Below the pieces are notes generated by a model. That model saw nothing but the letters and a program-made list of their open reading frames with translations. It was not told the DNA's origin and did not search any database. This document shows positions 19,592-27,777 of a stretch of 64,000 nucleotides of DNA, in pieces (position 1 is the first letter of the stretch; each line of letters opens with the position of its first letter). This stretch comes from Sinorhizobium medicae. GTDB taxonomy: Bacteria > Pseudomonadota > Alphaproteobacteria > Rhizobiales > Rhizobiaceae. Made by a program: the position numbers and the translations under genes. Location: assembly GCF_007827695.1 (NCBI RefSeq), contig NZ_VITA01000021.1, forward strand, positions 26,638 through 90,637, written 5' to 3'.

Positions 19592-20083
19592 TACGAGTCC
19601 TCCGTTGAGATCTCCGGTTGAACGGTGATTCACCCAGGCGCACGCGGAATTTAACAAGCGCCGCCGGTCGCGTATTCAAATTGAAATCAATCGAAACAAC
19701 TGGAGTAACTTGAAAATCCGGACGCCTTCGATCGGGGGCGGCATCCGACCAGAGTGTCCGCCGCGGGTTGCGGACGACACTCATGGAAAGCGTCACTCTA
19801 CCTCACGGCGAGTTGCTGCGATATTGTACCTTGGGGCAACTATTTCAGATTTTGGTCTTCTCGAACCGCTGTAAGGGCGCGGCCGCTATGTTCGGTTTGC
19901 TGGCTGAAACGGCGTCGGTCGCGGACAGACTATGCTCGTCGACCCAGCGGCCGTTCAAATCCAACAATAGCTACGTCGGACAGCCCGCTTCACCAAAGGA
20001 CGATAGCCAGCCCCTGATGTTTGGTCATGCCGAGGTCATGATCAGGGGCTGGTCATGCTTTTCGGATTGGCTCCAGAAAGGCG
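19592..20083. other. Gap upstream of the sulfatase gene with an inverted repeat
   Basis: About 490 bases presumed to contain the sulfatase promoter. A 12-bp perfect inverted repeat (CCAGCCCCTGAT) lies at 20007-20018 and 20041-20052. The heptamer GGTCATG occurs at 20023, 20034 and 20051. No T-run follows, so it is not a classical terminator. No gene is recognised. Confidence 0.45.
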
Positions 20084-20705
20084 TCAATTGGCAAGTCCGC
20101 CGCGCATAAAGGCTGCCGTTGAAGTCGATGCGAGCGTGCGCAGGAGCGTCGAGCGCCTGGCGACACTCGCCGCCGCCACAATCCTACCGATGCAGTCCGA
20201 AGCAGCGCTGTCGGGCCCATCCGGTTGGATCGTAAATTTGCTTGGCTTTCTCGAGCATGTCGATACCCAGCCGCAGAAGTGCTGCGGCGTGATCCTGCCT
20301 TGCAACGGGCACCCCGCTGACCACCATATAGTTGCTCCCGGGGGCGTCTTAATCTTCTCTAACCCATGGCGCTCCACAAGACGATCGGATGCCGTGAAAA
20401 CCTCGTTCAAGAATCTCACGAGATCAGCTGGTCTCGCCGGCTGCTGCCGTGAAGCCGGCCATGCCTGCAAAAAGGACTGAAGCCTCGTCGTGCCGGTCTG
20501 CACTCACCTTCTCTGTTTGCGAATTCAGCCGGTCGGCGACAGCTCGTGGGAGAATGTTGCACAGCAGGACTCCGGTCGTTCATACTCAAACTCGGCAAAG
20601 CTTCGGCTTTTTCGGTTTCGCCGATGGCGTAGAGCACGATCGCTACAATGATAACGGCCGCCGCGCTCACCGACCCTATTAAGCCACCGATCATACCGTT
20701 CCACT
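20084..20705 (-). pseudogene. Truncated class III adenylate/guanylate cyclase
   Basis: Several minus-strand frames together spell a cyclase. From the 5' side: a membrane helix (GLIGSVSAAAVIIVAIVLYAIGETEKAEA), YERPESxLCNILPRAVADRL in a shifted frame, then PADLVRFLNEVFTASDRLVERHGLEKIKT, and after another shift YMVVSGVPVARQDHAAALLRLGIDML. The last part is the class III cyclase core around the metal and substrate loops. The downstream core is missing or scrambled, and the upstream membrane/sensor part is absent because the IS3 element begins 19 bases further on. It is therefore a remnant that cannot make an active enzyme. Confidence 0.75.
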
Positions 20706-20799
20706 AAGCAAATTGCCGTCGTTTGGAGCTGAATTAGCCCCCGAAAGGCCCGGACATGCTCCCCCACTTAGCTAAGTGGGTAGGAGTAATGTTGGTAAT

Positions 20800-21192
20800 A
20801 TGACTAGCAGCAATTTTAAGATGGAAGTCCTCTCCGGGCCGGAACGTCGGCGGCGCTGGAGCACGGCAGAGAAGCTGGCGATCATCCACGAGACCTATGA
20901 GGCGGACGCGACGGTGAGCATCGTCGCGCGTCGGCACGGCATCCAGCCGAACCAGTTGTTCGCCTGGCGCAAGCTGGCGTCCCAAGGGGCACTGACGGCG
21001 ACGGCCGCCGAAGAGGAGGTCGTTCCGGCTTCCGAATACCGGGCGCTCCAGGCCCAGGTGAAGGAGTTGCAACGCCTGTTGGGCAAGAAGACGATGGAGA
21101 GCGAAATCCTGAAGGAAGCCCTCGAAATCGCCGGTGGCCCAAAAAAACATCTGTTGCGCTCGCTCTCTCTTCCGAGGGGGATTTTGGAATGA
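20800..21192 (+). CDS. IS3-family transposase OrfA
   Basis: A 130-aa OrfA. It has an N-terminal helix-turn-helix (RRWSTAEKLAIIHETYEADATVSIVARRHGI followed by NQLFAWRKL) that binds the IS ends, and a leucine-zipper region (YRALQAQVKELQRLLGKKTMESEILKEALEIA) for multimerisation. The layout fits the IS2-type branch of IS3. ATG 20800 is preferred over upstream ATG 20776. Its stop overlaps the orfB start (ATGA at 21189-21192), the arrangement used for programmed frameshift production of the OrfAB transposase. OrfA looks intact, but the element cannot move by itself because OrfB is deleted. Confidence 0.88.
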   Translation: MTSSNFKMEVLSGPERRRRWSTAEKLAIIHETYEADATVSIVARRHGIQPNQLFAWRKLASQGALTATAAEEEVVPASEYRALQAQVKELQRLLGKKTMESEILKEALEIAGGPKKHLLRSLSLPRGILE

Positions 21193-21555
21193 AGACCGTC
21201 TGCGAAACTCTAGGTGTCGCCCGCTCGAATATCGCTGCGCGTGCCACAGGCTCCCTTTCCAGAGCCAGAGGACGCCCACCACTCCCGGATCGGGAACTGG
21301 TGGAGAATATCAAGGCCATCATCGCCGACATGCCCACCTACGGCTATCGGCGTGTCCATGCCATCCAACGGCATGGCCGAGGCCTTCGTCAAAACCTTCA
21401 AGCGCGATTACGTCGCGGTGAACCCCACCCCGGATGCCGAAACCGTCATGGCGCAACTGCCGTTCTGGTTCGAGCATTACAATAATCTTCACCCGCACAG
21501 CGCCTTAGGATATCAATCGCCGCGCGAGTTCATCAGCTCGCAATCTCAAACCTGA
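21189..21555 (+). pseudogene. IS3-family OrfB with internal deletion
   Basis: The start reads [18 protein letters not shown] and runs to [11 protein letters not shown] in one frame. Immediately after, in another frame, comes the C-terminal part [18 protein letters not shown]...[19 protein letters not shown]. The junction is near 21361-21367. Intact OrfB proteins have roughly 270-300 residues; here the middle, which carries the first two residues of the DDE catalytic triad, is gone. The remaining piece keeps the conserved terminal region including the final Glu. The product is inactive. Confidence 0.85.
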
Positions 21556-21599
21556 GCATGTCCGGTCTTTTGGGGGCAACTCCAGCCGTCGTTTGGAGC

Positions 21600-21917
21600 A
21601 AAAAAATCTCTATCCAGCGACTATCGACGCATCGAGGTGATCACGGGAAGTGTCCGCCGGCGGTGGACCGAGAAAAGCTGCAGATCATCGAGCGGAGTTT
21701 CGAAGCTGGCGAGACGGTGTCCTCGACCGCTCGCCGTCACGGTGTTACGCCCAATCTCCTTTATCGATGGCGCAGGTTCTTGAGCACGGGAGGCGCTGCT
21801 GCCGTGGATTCAGACGAGCCGATCGTCGGCAATTCGCAAGTGATGAAGCTGGAAGGCCGCGTGCGCGAACTGGAGCGCATGCTCGGCCGCAAGACGGAGC
21901 AGCGAGACGCGTTCTGA
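21600..21917 (+). pseudogene. Second IS3-family OrfA remnant
   Basis: A different IS3-type orfA follows the first element directly. The beginning YRRIEVITGSVRRRWT is in one frame and the rest (EKLQIIERSFEAGETVSSTARRHGV, NLLYRWRRFL, KLEGRVRELERMLGRKT) in another, so there is a frameshift near 21665-21675. The zipper ends early at TEQRDAF and no orfB follows. The 15-bp sequence GCCGTCGTTTGGAGC at 21585-21599 also occurs at 20715-20729, so the two elements may have recombined or nested. Confidence 0.7.
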
Positions 21918-22148
21918 GCGGGGGGTCGAAAGCGTGACACTAGCAATTGTAGACACCCGCAGCACAGCGCCGGGTCGTTCGTCGAGCGACACCGGCCACA
22001 CTAACTGGGGTCAGCGGACGACCAACCTTGGCAACGGCAGAAGAGACGAAGCTGGGGATCGAAACAATTGACTGGTCCCGCGCAAGATCGCCGATGCAAA
22101 GTCCTGCCGCCCAGGTGAGAGAGATGATTATCGTGCGTTTACAAAAGG

Positions 22149-23411
22149 TCATTTCCCCTGTCCTCCCACAAAATTCTCCGGCAATTCGCCTAGGCTACCC
22201 TTCAGATCGTTCACATCGATCTTTTCGGCATTCGTCGAGTTCTTGAAGCTAAAATCACCCGGCATAACCCCATCCCCAGACTTCCAATTCCTGATCTGGA
22301 CGCTGTATTCCGGTCCACCCTTGACCAATCTGGAAGTAATGACCAAGCGGCAGGGGTGAGGTTGTGCTCCTTGGGCGACCCAGATCTGGAAATCCACATC
22401 GTCCTTGCGGAAGGCGAGCGAATCACACTCGGCACCATTGATGACGCCGCTCCCCAGGTCTTTCGAATCGTAAACACCCTGGACCAGCTCGTCATATGCA
22501 TTGGTCAACAACAAGTCGGCGGCAGGCAAGGGCAATCCATACTTGTCCTTCAACTCGTCTACAAGATGATCGACCGTGCCGGGGATTTCGACTTGTGTGT
22601 ACTTATTGACGTTCTTTCCGAGAAGAGTGAGCGTCTTACCATCGAAAAGGGACTCAACATCGACAAAGCCGCCGGAACGGGTCGTGTGCACCTTGTCCGG
22701 CCGGCTAAGGCTCACAGTCCCTGAACTCGCCAGCCCGAGTTTTTGATCACTGTTGGTGACAACCTGTAGATTGGCATCGTACTCGAACGATATCGCCTTC
22801 TGGGCTGCTAGATAATCGGACATGGCCTTGAGCAGCTTCTTGGCTTCGGCCGAGTCGGTGAACCTCATGAGCTCAACCCGCCGGTTGAGAGCTCTTCCTT
22901 CATCCGTCTCATTGCTGGCGATCGGCCGGTTTTGCCCAGCGCCCGCCGCCAATAACTTGCCGCCATCGATCCCTCGTTCGACCAGCGCCGCCTTGATCGT
23001 GTCGGCACGCTCAAGTGAAAGACGTTCGTTGCTTTCGGCACTGCCGCTTGCGTCGGTGTGGCCGACAATTCTCAAGCCCCAATCAGGGAAGTTCTTGAGC
23101 GCGGTCGCTATATCGTCGAGAAGCGGCTTCGCACTTGGTTGTAATGTTGACTGGCCGGTGTCGAAGCTCAGGCCATGGACATCGTACTGCTCCCTGGTCT
23201 GCAAGGCCTGCTGCATGGATTCCTTGCTGTACCGATTGACCGGGTCTGTCATACTTTGCGACCAAGACGGGGTATTTGTGCCTGCCAAAAGGGCGCCCGC
23301 CATGAGCAGTTTTCGAACAACGCCCCCATGTAGCGATGCATTTCGACCAATCTTTCGCCAGCGCAGGTCGTATTTTTTGTCTCCGAGCACCGCAATTTGT
23401 GTGTTTGACAT
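22149..23411 (-). CDS. OmpA-domain protein fused to a DUF2092-like periplasmic domain
   Basis: A 420-aa envelope protein. After a long N-terminal part with a hydrophobic stretch (VRKLLMAGALLAG, about 32-45), an OmpA C-terminal peptidoglycan-binding domain runs about 75-185, with GHTDASGSAESNERLSLERADTIK and NRRVEL. The remaining 220 residues (FEYDANLQVV, SGTVSLSRPDKVHTTRSGG, FDGKTLTLLGKN, CDSLAFRKDDVDFQIWV) resemble the predicted periplasmic DUF2092 family, which has a LolA/LppX-like lipoprotein-carrier look. AAGGA lies before ATG 23411. The fusion suggests a protein tethered to peptidoglycan that handles a hydrophobic ligand; the function is inferred. It follows the IS3 remnants in convergent orientation. 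Confidence 0.85.
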   Translation of the reverse strand: MSNTQIAVLGDKKYDLRWRKIGRNASLHGGVVRKLLMAGALLAGTNTPSWSQSMTDPVNRYSKESMQQALQTREQYDVHGLSFDTGQSTLQPSAKPLLDDIATALKNFPDWGLRIVGHTDASGSAESNERLSLERADTIKAALVERGIDGGKLLAAGAGQNRPIASNETDEGRALNRRVELMRFTDSAEAKKLLKAMSDYLAAQKAISFEYDANLQVVTNSDQKLGLASSGTVSLSRPDKVHTTRSGGFVDVESLFDGKTLTLLGKNVNKYTQVEIPGTVDHLVDELKDKYGLPLPAADLLLTNAYDELVQGVYDSKDLGSGVINGAECDSLAFRKDDVDFQIWVAQGAQPHPCRLVITSRLVKGGPEYSVQIRNWKSGDGVMPGDFSFKNSTNAEKIDVNDLKGSLGELPENFVGGQGK

Positions 23412-23849
23412 CGGCTAAATCCTTCTCACGACTTGTGAATCTGGCTAGCGAGCACTGGTTTATTTATGATTCAAAAAACGACACTAGGGAGGGGAAGTAA
23501 TTTTAGCAGGCGTGGGGCAAGAAGTGTAGTACAAAATTCAAGTCGGTGGGGTTCGCGCGGTGTGAACCGCGCCAGGTTGCCCGGAACTTTCTCATCGTTC
23601 TCCGCCTCGTTGGGGCGAACGAGACCAAGATAGTAAACGCAGCTGCTGGGGACCTGAAACATGTAATGGTTTTTTTCGGGGGCCACCGCTGAGGGATGTC
23701 CCCTATGGATATTATGTCCGACTCGTAGCAAAGCGCAATTCGGCCTCGCCACAGGATGCCATCTCACTCTCAGGCCGGTTGTGGTAATCTTTTCCATGCG
23801 AACGGCTCCTTACTATTTTATGGTGAGGGGCATCACCACGATAGGCACT
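23412..23849. other. Gap with a doubtful 108-codon frame
   Basis: A minus-strand frame at 23471-23797 has AAGGAG seven bases before its ATG, but its translation is not like any family I know and it overlaps decayed transposase sequence upstream. It may have captured the ribosome binding site by chance. It is not called as a gene. Confidence 0.35.
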
Positions 23850-24115
23850 ATTGATGTGCCCTGAGCAGCTCCGGTCCAGCTCTTCCATACATTGCACGTT
23901 TGACTATGTTCAGACGGCTGATGGGCCTTCCGTTTGGCCGTTGCTCCACTGCAGTCCGATGGCGTTGTAGACGGCGTCAAGATTGCTGTGCAGGACGCGT
24001 GCGAACCGCTCCTGCGCATCAAAGCGAACTCAGGCGAGCCCTGTTCCAGGGCATCGACCTTTCTCGCCTGACTGATCGCGGCCGTCGTTGCCAGTGCAGC
24101 GTGGTTGATCAACAT
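23850..24115 (-). pseudogene. ISL3-family transposase remnant
   Basis: The minus strand reads ARKVDALEQGSPEFALMRR, then in another frame VLHSNLDAVYNAIGLQWSNGQTEG, then in another frame KRAMYGRAGPELLRA. These blocks, in this order, are the C-terminal part of ISL3-type transposases. The frameshifts and missing flanks show a dead fragment. A related scrap (RLKTINGRAGTELLRARMLPL) lies at about 27695-27770. Confidence 0.75.
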
Positions 24116-24375
24116 TCCGACCCATATCGATCCCTGGCATTTCAGCGGATCGCCGTGAATCGCTTGCTTGCCTTCTACGAAACGGCTCTCGGTGTCACGA
24201 ACTGGGGCCGCTGCTGCTATGCTTTTTCGTCGAATGGCGGTAGGCGGGTTAGCAAGGCGAGCCGCGAATTTTAGCGCCTCGCCTTCGTTCTGCTCTGTTC
24301 AAGAACTCGAAATCATTCTTGGGCGCCCTAACTTCGATTCTCGTCTTCAATGTTGAACATCATCGAGAGGTGAAC

Positions 24376-25815
24376 GTGGCAGAGCGAAAAAAGCAGACAG
24401 TGGTGAGCTCTGGTGTCTCCGGGCTAGACGAAATCATCCGCGGCGGCTTGCCAGCATCAAATCTCTACATTATCCAAGGCGCACCGGGGTCGGGCAAGAC
24501 GACCGCGGCGCTTCAATTCCTCCGCGCCGGTGTCGAGCTGGGCGAGCGCTGCATCTATGTCAGCCTGTCTCAGACCAAGGCCGAGTTGGAGGCGATCGCG
24601 CTGTCACACGGCTGGACCCTCGATGGGATCCGCGTGGAGGAACTTTCCGCTTCCGATTCGATAAACCGGGCCGCCGACCAGACCATCTTTCAAACGACTG
24701 AACTCCGTCTCGACGAGACGAGAAAGACGATCGAAAGCGCAATCGAAGAGCATAAGCCGAGCCGATTGGTTTATGACTCGCTATTGGAAATCCGGCTGAT
24801 TACTGGAGACTCGCCCCGCTTCCGGCGCGAACTGATCGCCTTTAAAGCATTTCTCGCCCAGCGCAACATCGTCGCACTGCTGCTCGACACGCAAACATAT
24901 GAGACGGATCGAACTGGCGAAGAAGTCGATGGTCTCGCCCACGGCGTCATTCGCCTGGACAAGTCGCTCGAAGAATATGGGGGTGTCCGCCGCCGCATCG
25001 AGGTGAGCAAGATGCGTGGCGTTCCTGTTGCCGACGGTTATCACGACATGGCGATCCGCGAGGGTGAAGGCGTCGTCGTGTTCCCTCGAATCGTACCGGG
25101 TGCGGCGGCGAGAACCGTTAAGCCACAGCTGATCAAGTCGGGTGTCGATACTCTCGACGAAATGTTCGGCGGCGGTCAGGAATCCGGAACGACGACGCTC
25201 GTCATAGGCCAGGCAGGCACAGGCAAGTCGACGATGGCTTCGCTCTATGCGACCGCAGCCCTCAAGCGCGGCGAAAGTGTCGGGTTGTTCCTTTTCGAGG
25301 AGCGCATCGAGACATTCTTCCGACGCTCGGAAGGGCTAGGAATGGCTCTGCGTCAGTTCCATGAGGATGGTCAGCTGATCATCCGTGACTTCAATCCCAA
25401 CGAGATCTCGCCGGGAGAGTTCGGCCAGATTGTCCAGCAGGCGGTGAAGAGTGCGAAGGTGAAGGTCGTCGTAATCGACAGCTTCACCGGTTATTTGAAT
25501 TCACTGCCACACCGTGAGAAGGCAGTTCGCGACATACAGTCGCTTCTCAAATATCTCGCCCGGGCCGGGGTGCTCACTATGCTCATCGTCGCTCAGCACG
25601 GCCTGCTTGGCCAGGGCGTTGGCATCGACGTCGATGTGAGCTTTCTGGGTGACACCGTGCTTCTACTGCGAATTGCGGAACACGAGGGCAGGCTCCGGCG
25701 CAGTATCACGGTCGTGAAGAAGCGGCATGGCCCGCACGATCTCGACGTACGCGAATTGTTCATTCAAAGCTCAGGCGTCACGGTGATCCCGTATAATCCG
25801 CTCCCGGAGGCGTAA
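24376..25815 (+). CDS. KaiC-like RecA-fold ATPase, two domains
   Basis: A 479-aa protein with two RecA/KaiC ATPase domains. Walker A motifs are GAPGSGKTT (about 34) and GQAGTGKST (about 277); the Walker B-like strands are RLVYDSL (about 130) and VVVIDSF (about 364). The second domain keeps the Glu-Glu pair expected after strand 2 (LFLFEERIE), but the first has Ser-Gln there (VSLSQTKAE), so the first may bind rather than hydrolyse ATP efficiently. GTG 24376 is chosen because GAGAGG precedes it by five bases; the frame opens at TTG 24319. The next gene starts 6 bases after the stop. No KaiA or KaiB gene is present. In alphaproteobacteria this protein travels with an HWE kinase and receiver; a stress-signalling or timing role is inferred. 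Confidence 0.92.
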   Translation: MAERKKQTVVSSGVSGLDEIIRGGLPASNLYIIQGAPGSGKTTAALQFLRAGVELGERCIYVSLSQTKAELEAIALSHGWTLDGIRVEELSASDSINRAADQTIFQTTELRLDETRKTIESAIEEHKPSRLVYDSLLEIRLITGDSPRFRRELIAFKAFLAQRNIVALLLDTQTYETDRTGEEVDGLAHGVIRLDKSLEEYGGVRRRIEVSKMRGVPVADGYHDMAIREGEGVVVFPRIVPGAAARTVKPQLIKSGVDTLDEMFGGGQESGTTTLVIGQAGTGKSTMASLYATAALKRGESVGLFLFEERIETFFRRSEGLGMALRQFHEDGQLIIRDFNPNEISPGEFGQIVQQAVKSAKVKVVVIDSFTGYLNSLPHREKAVRDIQSLLKYLARAGVLTMLIVAQHGLLGQGVGIDVDVSFLGDTVLLLRIAEHEGRLRRSITVVKKRHGPHDLDVRELFIQSSGVTVIPYNPLPEA

Positions 25816-25821
25816 TCTCTC

Positions 25822-26865
25822 GTGGACGCGACCGACAGCCCTCTCGACTGGGTGTTGACGATGGCACCTTATCGGCGTGACGCCGAACATCTGGAAACGC
25901 TCCTGACCCATAATGGCTTGCCCGTCCGGCGCGCGGAGGGAGTGCAAGAGCTGACGGCGCTGTTGGAACAGGGCCCAGGTGTTCTTGTCGCGACCCACGA
26001 GGCGCTCAATCCGCAGGTGCTGGAAGTTATCCGCCGGCATTTGATCGATCAGCCCGAATGGTCCGAGATGCCCCTTGTCATTCTGCTCGACCGCGCCGTG
26101 CCTCAGGCCCGCATCCGCGCCGAGCTGTCGGTAGCCTGGCCGCGTTCGCGCCAACTCTATTATCAGCGCCCTGTCACGACGCTGGAACTGCTTAGCGGCA
26201 TCCAGTCCATTCTGCTGGCACGTCTGCGCCAACGGGACATACGCGATCGCATCGAGCGTGAAATAGAACTTCGACGCGAACTCAATCACCGCGTAAAGAA
26301 CATTCTGGCCAGCATCTCCTCCATCTTTCAGATGACCCGGCGGCGAGCTGTTTCGCTCGATGAGTTCGCGGACGACTTCGCCGGCCGGCTCGCGGCGCTT
26401 GCCAACGTACACTCGGCCGTCTTTCAGGCGGACGGTGAAGCGGTAGAACTCTCCAGCGTTGTTGAACTGACCTTCAGTCCTTACCGGGTAAAAGACACTG
26501 ATCGCCTTGTCTTCACAGGTCCAACGGTCCTGCTACGTCAGGATGCCGCGACCACGCTTGCGCTTTGCCTTCACGAGCTGGCAACCAACGCGCTTAAATA
26601 TGGCGCGCTCTCGACACCAGAAGGACGGGTCAGCTTGCAATGGTCCACTTCGCACGAAGCCGATCTGCTGAGCCTCGAATGGGTCGAGAGTGGAGGGCCG
26701 CCAGTATCTGAACCGTCGAGGAGCGGATATGGAACGCGGTACATCCGCTCGGCGTTGTCCAGTCTGTTTAGCACGCCGCCGCTCATACTGTTTCATCCAC
26801 AGGGATTGCGTTGCAGCGTATCGGGCCCGCTTTCGCACCTGTCGTCGAGGCAGCCGGAGGCATAG
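25822..26865 (+). CDS. HWE histidine kinase linked to the KaiC-like ATPase
   Basis: A 347-aa cytoplasmic kinase. The first 130 residues look like a degenerate receiver-like domain (WVLTMAPYRRDAEHLETLL...PLVILLDRAVPQA) and may contact the KaiC-like protein. The HWE/HisKA_2 part starts with phosphoacceptor H156 in ELNHRVKN, then the N-box CLHELATNALKYGA (about 250) and W-x-E in LEWVESGG. It starts at GTG 25822, 6 bases after the ATPase stop, with GGAGG inside the end of that gene. The receiver gene follows 12 bases later. The three form an operon in which the ATPase probably regulates phosphorylation of the receiver. Confidence 0.93.
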   Translation: MDATDSPLDWVLTMAPYRRDAEHLETLLTHNGLPVRRAEGVQELTALLEQGPGVLVATHEALNPQVLEVIRRHLIDQPEWSEMPLVILLDRAVPQARIRAELSVAWPRSRQLYYQRPVTTLELLSGIQSILLARLRQRDIRDRIEREIELRRELNHRVKNILASISSIFQMTRRRAVSLDEFADDFAGRLAALANVHSAVFQADGEAVELSSVVELTFSPYRVKDTDRLVFTGPTVLLRQDAATTLALCLHELATNALKYGALSTPEGRVSLQWSTSHEADLLSLEWVESGGPPVSEPSRSGYGTRYIRSALSSLFSTPPLILFHPQGLRCSVSGPLSHLSSRQPEA

Positions 26866-26877
26866 GAGATTGGTCAC

Positions 26878-27267
26878 ATGAATTCTTCCGCCCCACCGTT
26901 GCGGATATTCTATCTTGAAGACAATCCCCTGATAGTCTTCCACATTGAGGCGATCATCGAGGATCTGGGGCACGTCTTTGCAGGCTCCGCTAACAGCTTC
27001 GCCAAACTCGTTGGCAACTTTGATGCGATCGACGTCGACGGAGTGCTGGTAGATATCGATCTGGCCGATGGCCGTACTGGTCCGGTTGCCGCAAAGTGGC
27101 TTCGCGATCGCGGCATTCCAAGCATCTTCGTGACCGGCCAGGAAGCGATTGCCGCTGAGCATCCGGAGACGGCGCTTGCAACGATCGGCAAACCAGTATC
27201 GGATACAGAACTCGCTGAGAAACTGGAATTGTTCCGGCGCACCAAGGCCACCAGCAAGACGACCTGA
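26878..27267 (+). CDS. Receiver-only response regulator
   Basis: A 129-aa single receiver domain. It has the acidic pocket in YLEDNP (E14-D15), phosphoacceptor D59 in VLVDIDL, the Thr in IFVTGQ and the conserved Lys in IGKPV. GGAG precedes the ATG. It is the last gene of the KaiC-like/HWE kinase operon and the likely phosphate acceptor of that kinase. With no output domain it must pass the signal by binding or by relaying phosphate, for example to a general-stress regulator elsewhere in the genome. It resembles the other receiver in the window (2383-2793). Confidence 0.92.
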   Translation: MNSSAPPLRIFYLEDNPLIVFHIEAIIEDLGHVFAGSANSFAKLVGNFDAIDVDGVLVDIDLADGRTGPVAAKWLRDRGIPSIFVTGQEAIAAEHPETALATIGKPVSDTELAEKLELFRRTKATSKTT

Positions 27268-27690
27268 CAAATCACTGTCATCTAGCGTAAGCGCCGCATG
27301 TCGCGATCAGCAGGGTGCGCAGCTCTGCTCCAAATGCGAAGCGTGCCGAGCCCCCTTCCCCGTCACCACGGAACAGTTGCGATCCAGGGTTCTCGGCACA
27401 TCATTCCAGATCTCGATAGTGTCCTCGCTACGGAACGGACCTGCCTACTCCAGCAAGTCCCATCCTGCCGCTGCATCTGCGACCGGCTCTGCTTGCCAGA
27501 GTAGCCATCGTCGAGCTCTCTAGAGATGCTCAAAATGCTGCGGGCGAAAATGATGGGCCAGAATCAAGCACGATTTAGCAGCGCTATTGGGGAGATCCTG
27601 ACCCGTACATGCCGTTCGGTGGCGTCTTCGCAGCTGCAGTTAAATTGCCACATCCGGCTGAAACAGCCGCATTCTCACTTTTACGTGCAA
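27268..27690. other. Gap after the KaiC-like operon
   Basis: About 420 bases with no convincing gene. Plus-strand frames run through it (27149-27523 and 27526 onward) but start inside or beside other features and show no family resemblance before the ISL3-like scrap at about 27695. Confidence 0.4.
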
Positions 27691-27694
27691 AGCG

Positions 27695-27775
27695 ACAAAT
27701 CCATCCGCCTGAAGACAATCAATGGCAGAGCAGGCACTGAGCTCCTCAGAGCACGCATGCTGCCGCTTGGCCACT
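27695..27775 (+). pseudogene. ISL3-family transposase C-terminal scrap
   Basis: The plus strand reads IRLKTINGRAGTELLRARMLPLGH, matching the conserved ISL3 transposase C-terminus (INRLKT, YGRAGPELLRARMLPL) with a short deletion. It abuts the IS110-type remnant that starts at 27778. Confidence 0.6.
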
Positions 27776-27777
27776 CC

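Larger units (their letters stand above)
20724..21584 (+). mobile_element. Defective IS3-family insertion sequence
   Basis: The ends match as inverted repeats: TGGAGCTG...CCCCCGAAAGGCCCGGACATGCTC at the left and, in reverse complement, TGGAGTTGCCCCCAAAAGACCGGACATGCTC at the right. The element is 861 bp, short for the family (usually 1.2-1.4 kb), because orfB has a large internal deletion. The 9-base GCCGTCGTT flanks it directly on both sides (20715-20723 and 21585-21593), longer than the usual 3-5 bp target duplication of this family. Confidence 0.85.

Noticed and set aside
23471..23797. A 108-codon minus-strand gene with AAGGAG upstream
   Set aside because: The start overlaps decayed ISL3 sequence and the protein resembles nothing; the ribosome binding site may be accidental.
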